In this document: positions 7,173 through 15,462 of the stretch, one piece after another
Position numbering within the stretch: position 1 is the first letter of the stretch
How the letters are laid out: every line of letters starts with the position of its first letter
Assembly: GCF_040195635.1 (NCBI RefSeq)
Contig: NZ_JBEFTX010000003.1
Span: forward strand, 1-64,000
Reading direction: 5' to 3'
DNA length: 64,000 bases
DNA from: Thermasporomyces sp040195635
GTDB taxonomy: Bacteria > Actinomycetota > Actinomycetes > Propionibacteriales > Actinopolymorphaceae
Notes under the pieces: generated by a model
Told to the model about the DNA's origin: nothing
The model's database searches: none
Seen by the model: the letters and a program-made list of their open reading frames with translations, nothing else
Program-made: the position numbers and the translations under genes

Positions 7173-10163
7173 TCAGCCGATGGCGATCTCGCCGTGGTCG
7201 GGAAGGTCGTAAAGCTCGAGTTCGTACACCGCGTACATGCTCCACGTCGTGTAGTTGGCGTCGTTGATCTTCATCCGAAGGTGCGTCACGTTGTCGAGCT
7301 CGGGAAGGTCGGCGGCCACCGACTCCATCACGCCGTCGTCCTCATCCCGTGTCCATCGGAGCTGGACGCCCCGCGCCACCGTGGTCCAGGTCGACCCGTC
7401 GGTGGACGTCTGGACGTCGACATCGGTGATGCCCTGCAGGACTCCGGACGGCGTCTGCATGACGAGGGTGTTCATGCTCTGCGGCTGGTCCCAGGTGGTC
7501 ACGATCTCGTGGGGGAACGGATGGGCGTCGGTGTAGCCCTGTTCGGCGGCGAACATCGTTCCGGAGTCACCGTCGACCATCTTCTGTGGACCGTAGACCA
7601 CGGCGCCCTCACCCGAGCGGGTTGCGGATGCGGTGACGGTGGAGTACGACCTCGAGACGTTGGTGCCGGGTGTGTTCACGGCGCCCTTGACGAACTCGAC
7701 CGTGTAGATCATCGAGGTCGTGCCGTCGCCCGCGGTCGTACGAATGCGAAGGGTGCTCTTGCCCACCGGCACATCGACACTGACCGTGGCGCCATCAGTC
7801 ACCTGCGTACCGTTGATCGTGAGGGAACCCTCGGGGTCGGTCAGCGACGGTGTGACGGTGACCGAATCCCTCTCCTCCGGAATGAGGAGTCGATAGGTCG
7901 TGAGTCGACCGTCGAAGACGTAGTCCCTGACACCAGGGATGTCGAGGCTTTCCAGCGACGCGTCGCCGTGCTGCTGGCCGGGATGCAGGTGGACGCGTAG
8001 CCCGTCGAGGCGGAGCTCCTTGCCATCGAGGTTCACGACCCTGATGGTGTGCGGCACCCCGGCGGTCAGGGCGCGTGACCCGAACACCGTGGCGTAGTCG
8101 TACCGCACGGCTTCGTACAGGTCGATGATCTCGGGTTCCCCGCCGTCGACGGATACCGACACCTTTCCCGACGTCGTGCCCTTCTCGACGATGACGTCGA
8201 TTCCGGACCCGTCGAAGGTGTACGCCAGTGCGTCGTCGGCGGTCTCGCTCATGGTGACCGCACCCAGGTAGGCGTACTGCCGCTTGCGGGAGAACCAGTC
8301 TCCGTCGTAGGTGAGGGAGGTGTCGGTGTCGTCGACCAGGTACGTCGAGGGCATCTCCTGGTCGGGGTAGGGGCTCGTCGGGTCGGGGACGTCTCCGGCG
8401 TCCACGCCGGCAGCCGCCTGGACCACGTAGTCGTGAAGAGCCTTGATGTACGCCGGATCGAGCGTGTACTTCCGCGGGTCCTCCGGGCTCACGGCACTGT
8501 CGGCGATCCTCCGCGCGAGTTCAGGGTTTCTCTGCTGCAGCTGGTGCAGGAGTTCGTAGTCCTCCAGGCCGTCGCGGTGTGCCTCGTAGCGCAGGCTGCT
8601 CTTCACCGTCAGGTGTTCCTTGTCGGGATAGACGATGTAGGAGTCACCGTTCCAGGGGCCGACGTACCATGCGTTCCACGCCCAGTGCAGGTGCCCTTGC
8701 ACGCCTTGGCGTTGGAGGTTCCAGAAGAGCAACCGTCCGGTCAGGGTCGGTTGCGACCAGAACCGGTTGAGCCACGGCGGCGTGTTGACCTCGCAGGTGT
8801 ACACCCACAGGTCCTGCCCGGCTGCCTGCTGTGCCTTGTACTCCTCCTTCTTCGCCTCGAAGGCGGGGGTCAGCGGCACCCAGGTGTCGACGTAGTCCTT
8901 GGTCTGCTCGCCGAGCAGGATCCCGTTGGGGTCGGCGTCCATCGTGCGGAACTCGGCGCCGGTCTGGGCGTTGATCTGCTTGATCTTCCTGGCGACGTAG
9001 GTCCACCAGTTCTTCTGGGCGTCCGTGATCGGTTCGTCCAGGATGTGCTGGTACCAGGTGCCGCCGTCCGGTCCCGCCCAGCCCTTCTCCTGCAGATGCT
9101 GGTTCAGTGCGGTCAGATAGTTCTCGAGGTACGCATCGGTCACGGGCAGCTCGTCAGGGAGTCCGGTGTTCCACGACGCGTCCGGTTTCTCGCTGTCGGG
9201 CATCTTGTTGAGCGTGTGGATCAGGTGCTGGTTGGCGAAGGCCGTGATGCCGTGCCGGCGGAAGGTCTCGACGTAGCGGTCGAAGACGGACCAGTCCAGG
9301 TCGTCGGGAACACCTTCGGTGAACTCGGAGAGCTCTGTGCCGGTCGCCTGGAGGAGTAGGTCGGTGCGTATCCACACCATGGTGGTCCGGTACTCCGCCA
9401 GTGTCTGGGCGAAGTTGTCCATGAGCGTGAACCACTTGTCGCTGTAGGCCTTCACGCCGTAGTAGTGCTGCCCCACGTCGTAGGCCTGGCTACCCTCGCC
9501 GTTCCACCTCAGCCCGTCCCAGGTGAAGCCGTTCGTCATCGTCCAGTGGTACTGATCGATGGTGGCGTCGGAGGTGGCGGGCACCGTGACGTCGAAGACA
9601 CTGACCCGGATGGGAACGACGCGGTTTCCGCGCGTGGTTTCGACAGTGGTCGTTCCTTCGTAGGTTCCGGGTGAGGTGCCGGACGGTACGTAGCTCGTGA
9701 CGAGGATCGGCTGGGTGGAGTCGGCTTCCACCTTGACCGTGTGATCGTTCGAGAGCGGGTCGGGCAGTGCCGACTGGGGATAGAGCTGTCGGCCCACCCG
9801 GTCGGGGAAGAACGCGTTCGGCTGGACGGTCGCGGTGTCTTCGTACTCCTCGAAGTGATGTCGCAGGTGCTTGTTGTCGATGACCTCGCCGCTGGCGGAG
9901 ACGAGGTCGGAGAACCGCACTCTGCTGATCGTCAGCGGTTCGGTGCTCCGCAGCGCGATCTGGGCGCTTTCGTACTCGTTCCGCGCCGAGACGACTCGGA
10001 TGGCGTCTCCTGCGTTCTGCGGGATGGTGCTGGTTCGGTAGATGGTCCTGAGCGCGTTCTCCACCCAGACGTCGAACCGTGCGCTCTTCGCCTGCGCGAG
10101 GGGGCCCAGGGGGAGCAGAAGGAGTCCCATGACGATGATCAGGGAAGGGGCTCTGGTCCGCAT
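7173..10163 (-). CDS. Secreted DUF4091 protein with cadherin-like and discoidin-like domains
   Basis: A 996-residue exported protein, probably acting on extracellular glycans. It opens with a Sec signal (RAPSLIIVMGLLLLPLG, cleavage near AQAKS). The first 640 residues carry the DUF4091 (PF13320-type) region, which has a TIM-barrel glycoside-hydrolase-like fold. Next come a beta-sandwich carbohydrate-binding-like module (about 655-780), a cadherin-like beta-sandwich repeat (about 785-880), and an F5/8 type C-like domain at the C-terminus. The start is the ATG with GGAAGGAC seven bases upstream; an in-frame start 51 bases earlier has poorer context. It is divergent from the ROK regulator at 10419, which may control it. 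No catalytic activity has been assigned to the family with confidence. Confidence 0.88.
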   Translation of the reverse strand: MRTRAPSLIIVMGLLLLPLGPLAQAKSARFDVWVENALRTIYRTSTIPQNAGDAIRVVSARNEYESAQIALRSTEPLTISRVRFSDLVSASGEVIDNKHLRHHFEEYEDTATVQPNAFFPDRVGRQLYPQSALPDPLSNDHTVKVEADSTQPILVTSYVPSGTSPGTYEGTTTVETTRGNRVVPIRVSVFDVTVPATSDATIDQYHWTMTNGFTWDGLRWNGEGSQAYDVGQHYYGVKAYSDKWFTLMDNFAQTLAEYRTTMVWIRTDLLLQATGTELSEFTEGVPDDLDWSVFDRYVETFRRHGITAFANQHLIHTLNKMPDSEKPDASWNTGLPDELPVTDAYLENYLTALNQHLQEKGWAGPDGGTWYQHILDEPITDAQKNWWTYVARKIKQINAQTGAEFRTMDADPNGILLGEQTKDYVDTWVPLTPAFEAKKEEYKAQQAAGQDLWVYTCEVNTPPWLNRFWSQPTLTGRLLFWNLQRQGVQGHLHWAWNAWYVGPWNGDSYIVYPDKEHLTVKSSLRYEAHRDGLEDYELLHQLQQRNPELARRIADSAVSPEDPRKYTLDPAYIKALHDYVVQAAAGVDAGDVPDPTSPYPDQEMPSTYLVDDTDTSLTYDGDWFSRKRQYAYLGAVTMSETADDALAYTFDGSGIDVIVEKGTTSGKVSVSVDGGEPEIIDLYEAVRYDYATVFGSRALTAGVPHTIRVVNLDGKELRLDGLRVHLHPGQQHGDASLESLDIPGVRDYVFDGRLTTYRLLIPEERDSVTVTPSLTDPEGSLTINGTQVTDGATVSVDVPVGKSTLRIRTTAGDGTTSMIYTVEFVKGAVNTPGTNVSRSYSTVTASATRSGEGAVVYGPQKMVDGDSGTMFAAEQGYTDAHPFPHEIVTTWDQPQSMNTLVMQTPSGVLQGITDVDVQTSTDGSTWTTVARGVQLRWTRDEDDGVMESVAADLPELDNVTHLRMKINDANYTTWSMYAVYELELYDLPDHGEIAIG

Positions 10164-10343
10164 CGCTGTCCTTCCGGAGGCGGATCCAGCCCGAGGACCA
10201 GCCGCCGCATTCACTCAGCCGAGCGAGGAGATGACGAGGAGGGTTGCGCGACAAGGGTCGGACGCATCCGGATAATAAGTCAAGGGTTCCATGAAAAAAT
10301 GGTTGCTCCGGGTCTCATCCCGCCAGGACCATAGGGTGACGCC

Positions 10344-10411
10344 GACAGCGCCGGAGAGCCGACAGCGCCGGAGAGCCGACAGCGCCGGAGAGCCGACAGT
10401 GCCGGAGAGGA
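10344..10411 (+). repeat. Four tandem 17-base repeats ending at a ribosome binding site
   Basis: The unit GACAGCGCCGGAGAGCC occurs at 10344, 10361 and 10378, all identical. A fourth copy at 10395 has two changes that turn its end into GGAGAGGA, directly before the ROK start at 10419. Each copy carries a GGAG core, so copy number could affect translation initiation or leader structure. Confidence 0.85.
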
Positions 10412-10418
10412 GAGGTGG

Positions 10419-11654
10419 ATGTCACGCGCCGAGTCGGCGACGCCGCCGCTGCTGCGTCGCCTCAATGCCGGGCGGGTCCTCGACGTACTCCGCTCCGGTG
10501 GACCGCTCAACGTCGCGGAGCTCGCCGCCGAGGCCGGCCTGTCGCGCGTGACCCTCGACGCCGTCGTCGAGGACCTCATCGGACTCGGACTCGTGGCGGA
10601 GGTCCCGAAGTCGGCGACCGATGGTGCGCGAGGACGGGGACGCCCGCCTCGGCGGCTCCGCTTCCGCGCGGAATCCGGCTACCTCCTCGGCGTGGACATC
10701 GGGGCACACCGGCTCGAGGTCGTCGTCACCGACCTCCTCGGCACCGTCGTCGGAGGTCGAGAGCGCTCACTGGATCCGGCCATGAGTCGGCCGCGGCGCC
10801 TTCGCGCGGCGCGTCGCATCGCCGCGTCGGCCATGGACGACGCCGGCGTCAGCCCGTCCGACCTTCGAGCCATCGGTGTGGGAACGCCTGGAATCGTCGA
10901 CGGCCAGACCGGCACCGTGACCTACTGCAACGCCATGGCGGGCTGGTCCGGTCTCTGTCTGGGAGCCGAGTTCGGTCGCGGGTTCGACTGCGCTGTCGCC
11001 GTCGAGAACGACGCGAACCTCGCCACTCTGGGTGAATGCTGGCAGGGCGCGGCGCACGGCGTCGACGACGTCGTACTCCTCCTGGCTGGTGATCGGATAG
11101 GTGCCGGGATCGTCATCGGCGGCGAACTCGTCCGCGGCAAGCGCGGCGGCACCGGCGAGATGACTTTCCTCGGGCTGCTCAGGAACACCGATTCGTCCGA
11201 GTCGATCGAGGAGCTCCTCCGGGCTGTCGTCCGCACCGAGGTCGACCAGCTGATCTCGCGTCGACAGGTCCAGGGCGAGCCGGTCCGTACCCTCCTCAGT
11301 GGCCTTGCACCGCTGCACGGCGTGCACGTCGACGACCTCGACAAGACCCTCGCCGCCGCGCAGCGCCGCCAACGGACCGCCGTCCGTCAGGTGGAGACCG
11401 CCATGGCAAGGACCTGCGCGGTCGCCATCGTCATCACCACGCTGGTCAGCCCGGAGCTGTTCGTCATCGGCGGAAACGCCTCAGCCTCCGGGGACATCAT
11501 CCTTCCGGCCATCCGTGCGGCACTGGACGGCGTCTCAGGGCCAGGAGTCGAGCCACCTCAGGTCGCCGTCTCGACGCTCGGAGAGCGGGCCGTCGCGCTG
11601 GGCGCGATACGCAAGGCCCTCGACCTCGCGGTGCCGCACCTGCTCGATGCGTAG
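10419..11654 (+). CDS. ROK family transcriptional regulator
   Basis: A 411-residue NagC/XylR-type repressor. Residues about 12-70 form a winged helix-turn-helix (LNVAELAAEAGLSRVTLDAVV). The rest is the ROK sugar-kinase fold, starting at GYLLGVDIGAH and including VGTPGIVDG and a long C-terminal actin-like lobe. The usual kinase-type CXCGXXGC zinc motif of ROK proteins is not visible: the matching stretch reads RGKRGGTGEMTFLG. This is common in repressor-only members. It faces away from the DUF4091 gene, and such regulators commonly respond to a sugar or sugar phosphate. The ATG follows GGAGAGGAG supplied by the last tandem repeat. Confidence 0.93.
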   Translation: MSRAESATPPLLRRLNAGRVLDVLRSGGPLNVAELAAEAGLSRVTLDAVVEDLIGLGLVAEVPKSATDGARGRGRPPRRLRFRAESGYLLGVDIGAHRLEVVVTDLLGTVVGGRERSLDPAMSRPRRLRAARRIAASAMDDAGVSPSDLRAIGVGTPGIVDGQTGTVTYCNAMAGWSGLCLGAEFGRGFDCAVAVENDANLATLGECWQGAAHGVDDVVLLLAGDRIGAGIVIGGELVRGKRGGTGEMTFLGLLRNTDSSESIEELLRAVVRTEVDQLISRRQVQGEPVRTLLSGLAPLHGVHVDDLDKTLAAAQRRQRTAVRQVETAMARTCAVAIVITTLVSPELFVIGGNASASGDIILPAIRAALDGVSGPGVEPPQVAVSTLGERAVALGAIRKALDLAVPHLLDA

Positions 11655-11683
11655 GGATGATCCGCGAGGCGCGGCGTTGTCGG

Positions 11684-11729
11684 TTCCGATGCCGCCGACC
11701 TTGATCTTCCGATGCCGCCGACCCCGATC
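11684..11729. repeat. Two tandem 23-base repeats
   Basis: TTCCGATGCCGCCGACC is followed by TTGATC in the first copy (11684-11706) and CCGATC in the second (11707-11729); the copies differ at two bases. They lie about 30 bases after the ROK stop codon. No hairpin or coding role is apparent. Confidence 0.7.
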
Positions 11730-11934
11730 TGCCTCGACGCCTCGCTGACGCCGCGAAGAACTGGGGACGTGTCGCTTTGACAGGCAAGTGACGGCTTGCC
11801 TATGGTGTGGGTGTTGCGGCGGACGGGACGCCGGCCTGGTCGAGAGCCCCCGGGAGGGCCGCGACAAGGTCCCGACTGTTTGCGTACTGGGCGAGGCGCC
11901 TCCACGCTCTCGAACCACACCTGAAGGAGCACTC

Positions 11935-12456
11935 ATGAACGAACCCACCGCCTACGGAACTCTGGAAACGATCGACGGTCGCGCAGCGCTGCGCTTCGAG
12001 CGCACGCTCGCCCACCCGACCGAGCGCGTGTGGCGGGCCGTCAGCGTGCCAGCAGAGCTCGAGCGTTGGTTTCCGGCAGCCGTCAACTGGACGCCGGAGG
12101 TGGGCGAGACCTTCGAGGCCGCCGGCGCGACCCTTGAGGTGACCGAGGTCGATACTCACCATCGCCTGGCTTGGGTCTACGCCGGCCAGCCGCAGAGTTT
12201 CGAGCTGACCGCTCACGAAGGCGGCTGCCGGTTGATCTTCACCCACGTCATCGACGACCCGGCGCTCGCAGCGCAGACCGCAACCGGCTGGGAGACCTAC
12301 CTCTCGCGGCTCGAGCCCCATCTCGTCGGTGAGCACGTCTCTGAAGAGGCCGCACACGAGCAGTGGGCGGAGATTCACGAACGCTACGCCGAGCGCTTCG
12401 GGGTCGACCCGACGCCGGGACGGCGCTTCGCGACGGCCCAGGGTCAACTCACGTGA
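11935..12456 (+). CDS. SRPBCC (AHSA1-like) domain protein
   Basis: A 173-residue cytoplasmic START/AHSA1-fold protein. The family pattern is clear: an N-terminal beta strand with LRFERTLAHPTERVWRAVSVPAELERWFP, then WTPEVGETFE, a central LAWVYAG strand, and the final helix WETYLSRLEPHL. Members bind hydrophobic ligands or act as small co-chaperone-like proteins; the ligand here is unknown. The ATG at 11935 has GAAGGAG eight bases upstream. It converges on, and overlaps by 8 bases, the DUF2461 gene. Confidence 0.88.
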   Translation: MNEPTAYGTLETIDGRAALRFERTLAHPTERVWRAVSVPAELERWFPAAVNWTPEVGETFEAAGATLEVTEVDTHHRLAWVYAGQPQSFELTAHEGGCRLIFTHVIDDPALAAQTATGWETYLSRLEPHLVGEHVSEEAAHEQWAEIHERYAERFGVDPTPGRRFATAQGQLT

Positions 12457-13087
12457 CCTCCGCGTCCACCACTGCGTGGTCGGCGAGCCACGACATCAGC
12501 GGCCGCAGGTCCTCGAACGCCGCGAGCACGCGGTCGACCGCCTCCGGGGTGTGCAGCCATCCGTCACATCCGAGTGGCCGCCCGGCGGACAGTGTGCGGT
12601 GCCGTAGCAAGTCGGCACGCGGATGGTCGGCCGGATAGCCCCGCGGAACCCGTTTCATCACGTCGCCGGTGATGTCGTAGCCCCGCGTCCGCAGTGCCTC
12701 GACGATCGTCACCAGGGCGGACCCGGACGTGTCGTCGGCGACCGCTGCCCGGAAGGCCTCGCGCTCGGGACCGAAGTACCACCCGCCACCGTGGACGTGC
12801 AGCCCGTCGAGGTCGAAGATCACGCCGAGCTCGACGCCGCGCTCGATCAGGACGCGTGCGGCCTGCCGCTGCCAAGGCCAGAGCATGATGCGAAAGCCCC
12901 ACACCGAGAAGTCGTCGTAGGTGGGGTCTGCGTCGGCGACGTCCTGGAGGAGGGCGATCATGGGCTGGCGTACCAGCTGTTCCCGCTCCTTGCGAAGGGT
13001 CTCCCGGAAGGCGGCCGGAGGATCGCCCTCGAGCTTGAGCAGCACGTCGAACGCCTGCTCCGGCCAGCCGTTGAAGCGTCCACTCAT
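12449..13087 (-). CDS. DUF2461 family protein
   Basis: A 212-residue cytoplasmic protein of the DUF2461/TIGR02453 type, whose molecular function is not established. Family features are the opening FNGWPEQAFDVLLKLEGD, YDDFSVWGFRIMLW, and LHVHGGGWYFGPERE in the middle, where Gly and aromatic residues are conserved. The start at 13087 was taken because the recognisable domain begins there; the frame remains open upstream to 13270 without further family sequence. It ends 8 bases inside the convergent SRPBCC gene. Confidence 0.82.
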   Translation of the reverse strand: MSGRFNGWPEQAFDVLLKLEGDPPAAFRETLRKEREQLVRQPMIALLQDVADADPTYDDFSVWGFRIMLWPWQRQAARVLIERGVELGVIFDLDGLHVHGGGWYFGPEREAFRAAVADDTSGSALVTIVEALRTRGYDITGDVMKRVPRGYPADHPRADLLRHRTLSAGRPLGCDGWLHTPEAVDRVLAAFEDLRPLMSWLADHAVVDAEVT

Positions 13088-13193
13088 AGCGCCACCCTGC
13101 CACCGCCCACCGACATCCCCACCACGCTGCGGCGAGCCTGCCCACAGGCAGCGGGGGAGCGCTCGCCTAGGGTCACCGGCAGCTCGGCTCTGG

Positions 13194-13769
13194 ATGTTGT
13201 CCAAGCGCACCGGTGCCAAGGTTCGCTTGTTGTACCACGCGGGCAGAGGCGGGTCGACGAGGACCGGCACCTACACGGTGGAAGGGGCGAACGGGCCTAC
13301 CTCCACGACGATCCGCCAGCTTGTCACGGAGTTCTCCAGCCAGGTGCCGGCTCTGGATGTCAAGCAGCTGTCGTACAGCCGTAGCTACGGGACGCGCGTG
13401 GAGGTCGCCTGCCTGCTACGCCATTTCGACGCGCATCCCGAGGATGGCCGATCCCTCAGCCGGCGGCGAAGGTTGGGGCCCGGCAGGGAAGGCAACGGGC
13501 TGGACCGGTTCGCTCGTGAGGTCGCGCATGACGTCGAGTATCCGGAGCGCGTCGACGAGAGAACGGCACGCCGGGTCAAGGCGGTCTACTCACTGGACCG
13601 CCATGGACGGGTCGATGGCATCGCGCCGACTGCGGACGCGTGGCTGAAGCTGGGCGAACACCTCACTTCCCATGGATGGCCCGCGACCCGTGCGTGGCTG
13701 GATGAGATCGCCGCAACCGGAGGCGATGGGAAGGCAAGGTCTGATGAGACCACCCGACATCCGGAGTGA
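13194..13769 (+). CDS. Hypothetical protein
   Basis: A 191-residue frame with strong third-position G/C bias, which supports real coding, but with no family that I recognise. It is soluble and mixed in charge; the C-terminal half (REVAHDVEYPERVDERTARR) looks helical. No good ribosome binding site precedes the ATG at 13194, so the true start may be internal. It overlaps the next gene by 26 bases, suggesting the two are co-translated. Confidence 0.5.
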   Translation: MLSKRTGAKVRLLYHAGRGGSTRTGTYTVEGANGPTSTTIRQLVTEFSSQVPALDVKQLSYSRSYGTRVEVACLLRHFDAHPEDGRSLSRRRRLGPGREGNGLDRFAREVAHDVEYPERVDERTARRVKAVYSLDRHGRVDGIAPTADAWLKLGEHLTSHGWPATRAWLDEIAATGGDGKARSDETTRHPE

Positions 13770-14028
13770 CATCGCGCCTCTTGCCGCGTACCTGCCTGAA
13801 CGCTCGAACATCATCCAGTTCCCACGCCGATTCGATCGCTTCACCGACCGTGAGCTCGCGGACTGGGCACCTCTGCAGCATCTCTTCCACCGCCGCTACG
13901 AGGGGAAGCACCCGCCCCTCGCCCTCCTGGATGAGTTACCGCAGGAGACGACGCTCCAACGCGCGACTGTCACCCATCTGCGAAGCGGCGGACATTGTCA
14001 CAACCGAACAGGATGGCTCGGTTTCTAG
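13744..14028 (+). CDS. Hypothetical small protein
   Basis: A 94-residue frame beginning inside the end of the preceding hypothetical gene, with AAGGCAAGG before its ATG. The middle (FPRRFDRFTDRELADWAPLQHLFHRRYEG) looks like a compact helical domain; the last 20 residues are less regular. No family is recognised. Its stop overlaps that of the convergent NTF2-like gene in the shared tetranucleotide CTAG. Confidence 0.45.
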   Translation: MRPPDIRSDIAPLAAYLPERSNIIQFPRRFDRFTDRELADWAPLQHLFHRRYEGKHPPLALLDELPQETTLQRATVTHLRSGGHCHNRTGWLGF

Positions 14029-14411
14029 TGCCCGTCGGGCTGGTCCGGGGCGAAGGGCCACTCCTCGAACCCGACGGAACGGCCGTCGGCGTCGAACTGC
14101 AGAATCCACAGGTCGCGCCAGCGCGTCGGGTCGTCCCCCAGGTAGGCGACCTCGATCCGCACCACCGCCGTGTTGCCGTCGACCGCCACAACGTCGCTCG
14201 TCATCGCGAACGACTCGTCGGGGCCGTCGCGCTCGGCCTCCCACCATGCGCCGAGCCGGGAGAGTCCCACGATCGGGCGTGCCCACGGCGACGGCCGGTA
14301 GGACACGTCCGGCGAGAACAGCTCGGCAAGCGGCTCCGTACCTGGTGTGCGCCACGCTCGCTCGTACCCGGCGACCCACCTCTCGACAGCGTCTCTGTCC
14401 ACGCCCGCCAT
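14025..14411 (-). CDS. NTF2/SnoaL-like protein
   Basis: A 128-residue protein with the cone-shaped NTF2-like fold: an N-terminal helix VERWVAGYERAWRT, then PLAELFSPDVSYRPSPW, then the long curved sheet ending in WILQFDADGRSVGFEEWPF. Members act as small hydrolases, isomerases or ligand-binding proteins, and this one has no assigned ligand. The start could instead be a GTG 18 bases upstream. It is convergent with the hypothetical pair at 13194-14028. Confidence 0.8.
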   Translation of the reverse strand: MAGVDRDAVERWVAGYERAWRTPGTEPLAELFSPDVSYRPSPWARPIVGLSRLGAWWEAERDGPDESFAMTSDVVAVDGNTAVVRIEVAYLGDDPTRWRDLWILQFDADGRSVGFEEWPFAPDQPDGH

Positions 14412-14523
14412 GCTGCCAGGTGGCGGCACCGTCGGGCATCGTCACGAGGACGTGAGGTGCGGCTGGCTGGGCGAGCTAGAGTCACGGCCGTGTTGTGCAG
14501 GACATCTCCAGCGGGGTGGGCCG

Positions 14524-15462
14524 GTGGACGCCGATAAGGCCGACACGGTGCCGTACGGCTTCGACGACGACGAGACGACAGTCCGACTCTTGCGGTCCGC
14601 ACCGCCGAGGCAGGCGCTGGCGTGGGCAGAGCACGCTCTGAGCGGCGTCGTCGAGTCGGTCGAGGTCCTGCAAGGGGGACTGTCCTCGGCGATGCACCTG
14701 CTGAGGCTCCGCCGCGGGACAGGACTCCGGACGGTGGTGCTACGCCGCTACGTCCGGCCAGGACGCCGGGCCGAGTGGCCAGACCTTGCCGATCGGGAGG
14801 CGCGCACCCTGTCCTTCGTAGAGTCCATCGCCGCGCCGACACCGCGGCTGCTTGCCGTCGACCCGACCGGAACCCAAGCCGGGACGCCTGCCCTGCTCAT
14901 GACCTGCCTGCCCGGCCGCGTCGAGTGGGTGCCCAAGGATGTGGATCCGTGGCTGCGCCGCATGGCCGAAGTGCTGCCGACGATCCACACCGCCACCCTT
15001 CCCGCGCCAGAGCAGTTCCCGGAGCACGTCCCCGACACTCCGCGCGATGACGAGCCACCCGCCTGGACCCAACGGCCCGAACTGTGGCAGCGAGCGGCCG
15101 AGATCTTCCACCAGCCAGTGCCTGAAGACACCAGAACGTTCATCCACGGCGACTTCCACCCCGGCAACCTGCTCTGGCACCGGGCGTCGGTCACAGGTGT
15201 GATCGACTGGCAAGCTGCCAGCATCGGATCCCCGTCTGTTGATGTGGCGAACTGTCGCGGCAACCTCTTTCGCTACGGCCTGGACTTGGCCGACCGATTC
15301 ACCAGGTACTGGGAACGCCTCACCGGCGAACGGTTCAACCCCTGGGCCGATCTCGTCGGAACCATCGGCTACCTGGACGAGCTGCGCGACGACCGGCCGT
15401 CCGACTGGCGGGAGCTCGAGGAAGCCCTCGCCCGTGCTGTCGCCGAACTCGACGGCTCCTGA
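14524..15462 (+). CDS. Aminoglycoside phosphotransferase-like kinase
   Basis: A 312-residue protein with an intact APH/choline-kinase active site: FIHGDFHPGNLLWHR (catalytic HxD and metal-binding N) followed by GVIDWQAASIGSP with the metal-binding aspartate. The N-lobe lysine region is TVVLRRYVR. It phosphorylates an unknown hydroxylated small molecule in the cytoplasm; nothing nearby shows whether this is an antibiotic, an amino alcohol or a sugar. The GTG start was chosen after the hydrophilic run-in. Its last 94 bases overlap the convergent membrane-protein gene on the other strand. Confidence 0.88.
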   Translation: MDADKADTVPYGFDDDETTVRLLRSAPPRQALAWAEHALSGVVESVEVLQGGLSSAMHLLRLRRGTGLRTVVLRRYVRPGRRAEWPDLADREARTLSFVESIAAPTPRLLAVDPTGTQAGTPALLMTCLPGRVEWVPKDVDPWLRRMAEVLPTIHTATLPAPEQFPEHVPDTPRDDEPPAWTQRPELWQRAAEIFHQPVPEDTRTFIHGDFHPGNLLWHRASVTGVIDWQAASIGSPSVDVANCRGNLFRYGLDLADRFTRYWERLTGERFNPWADLVGTIGYLDELRDDRPSDWRELEEALARAVAELDGS

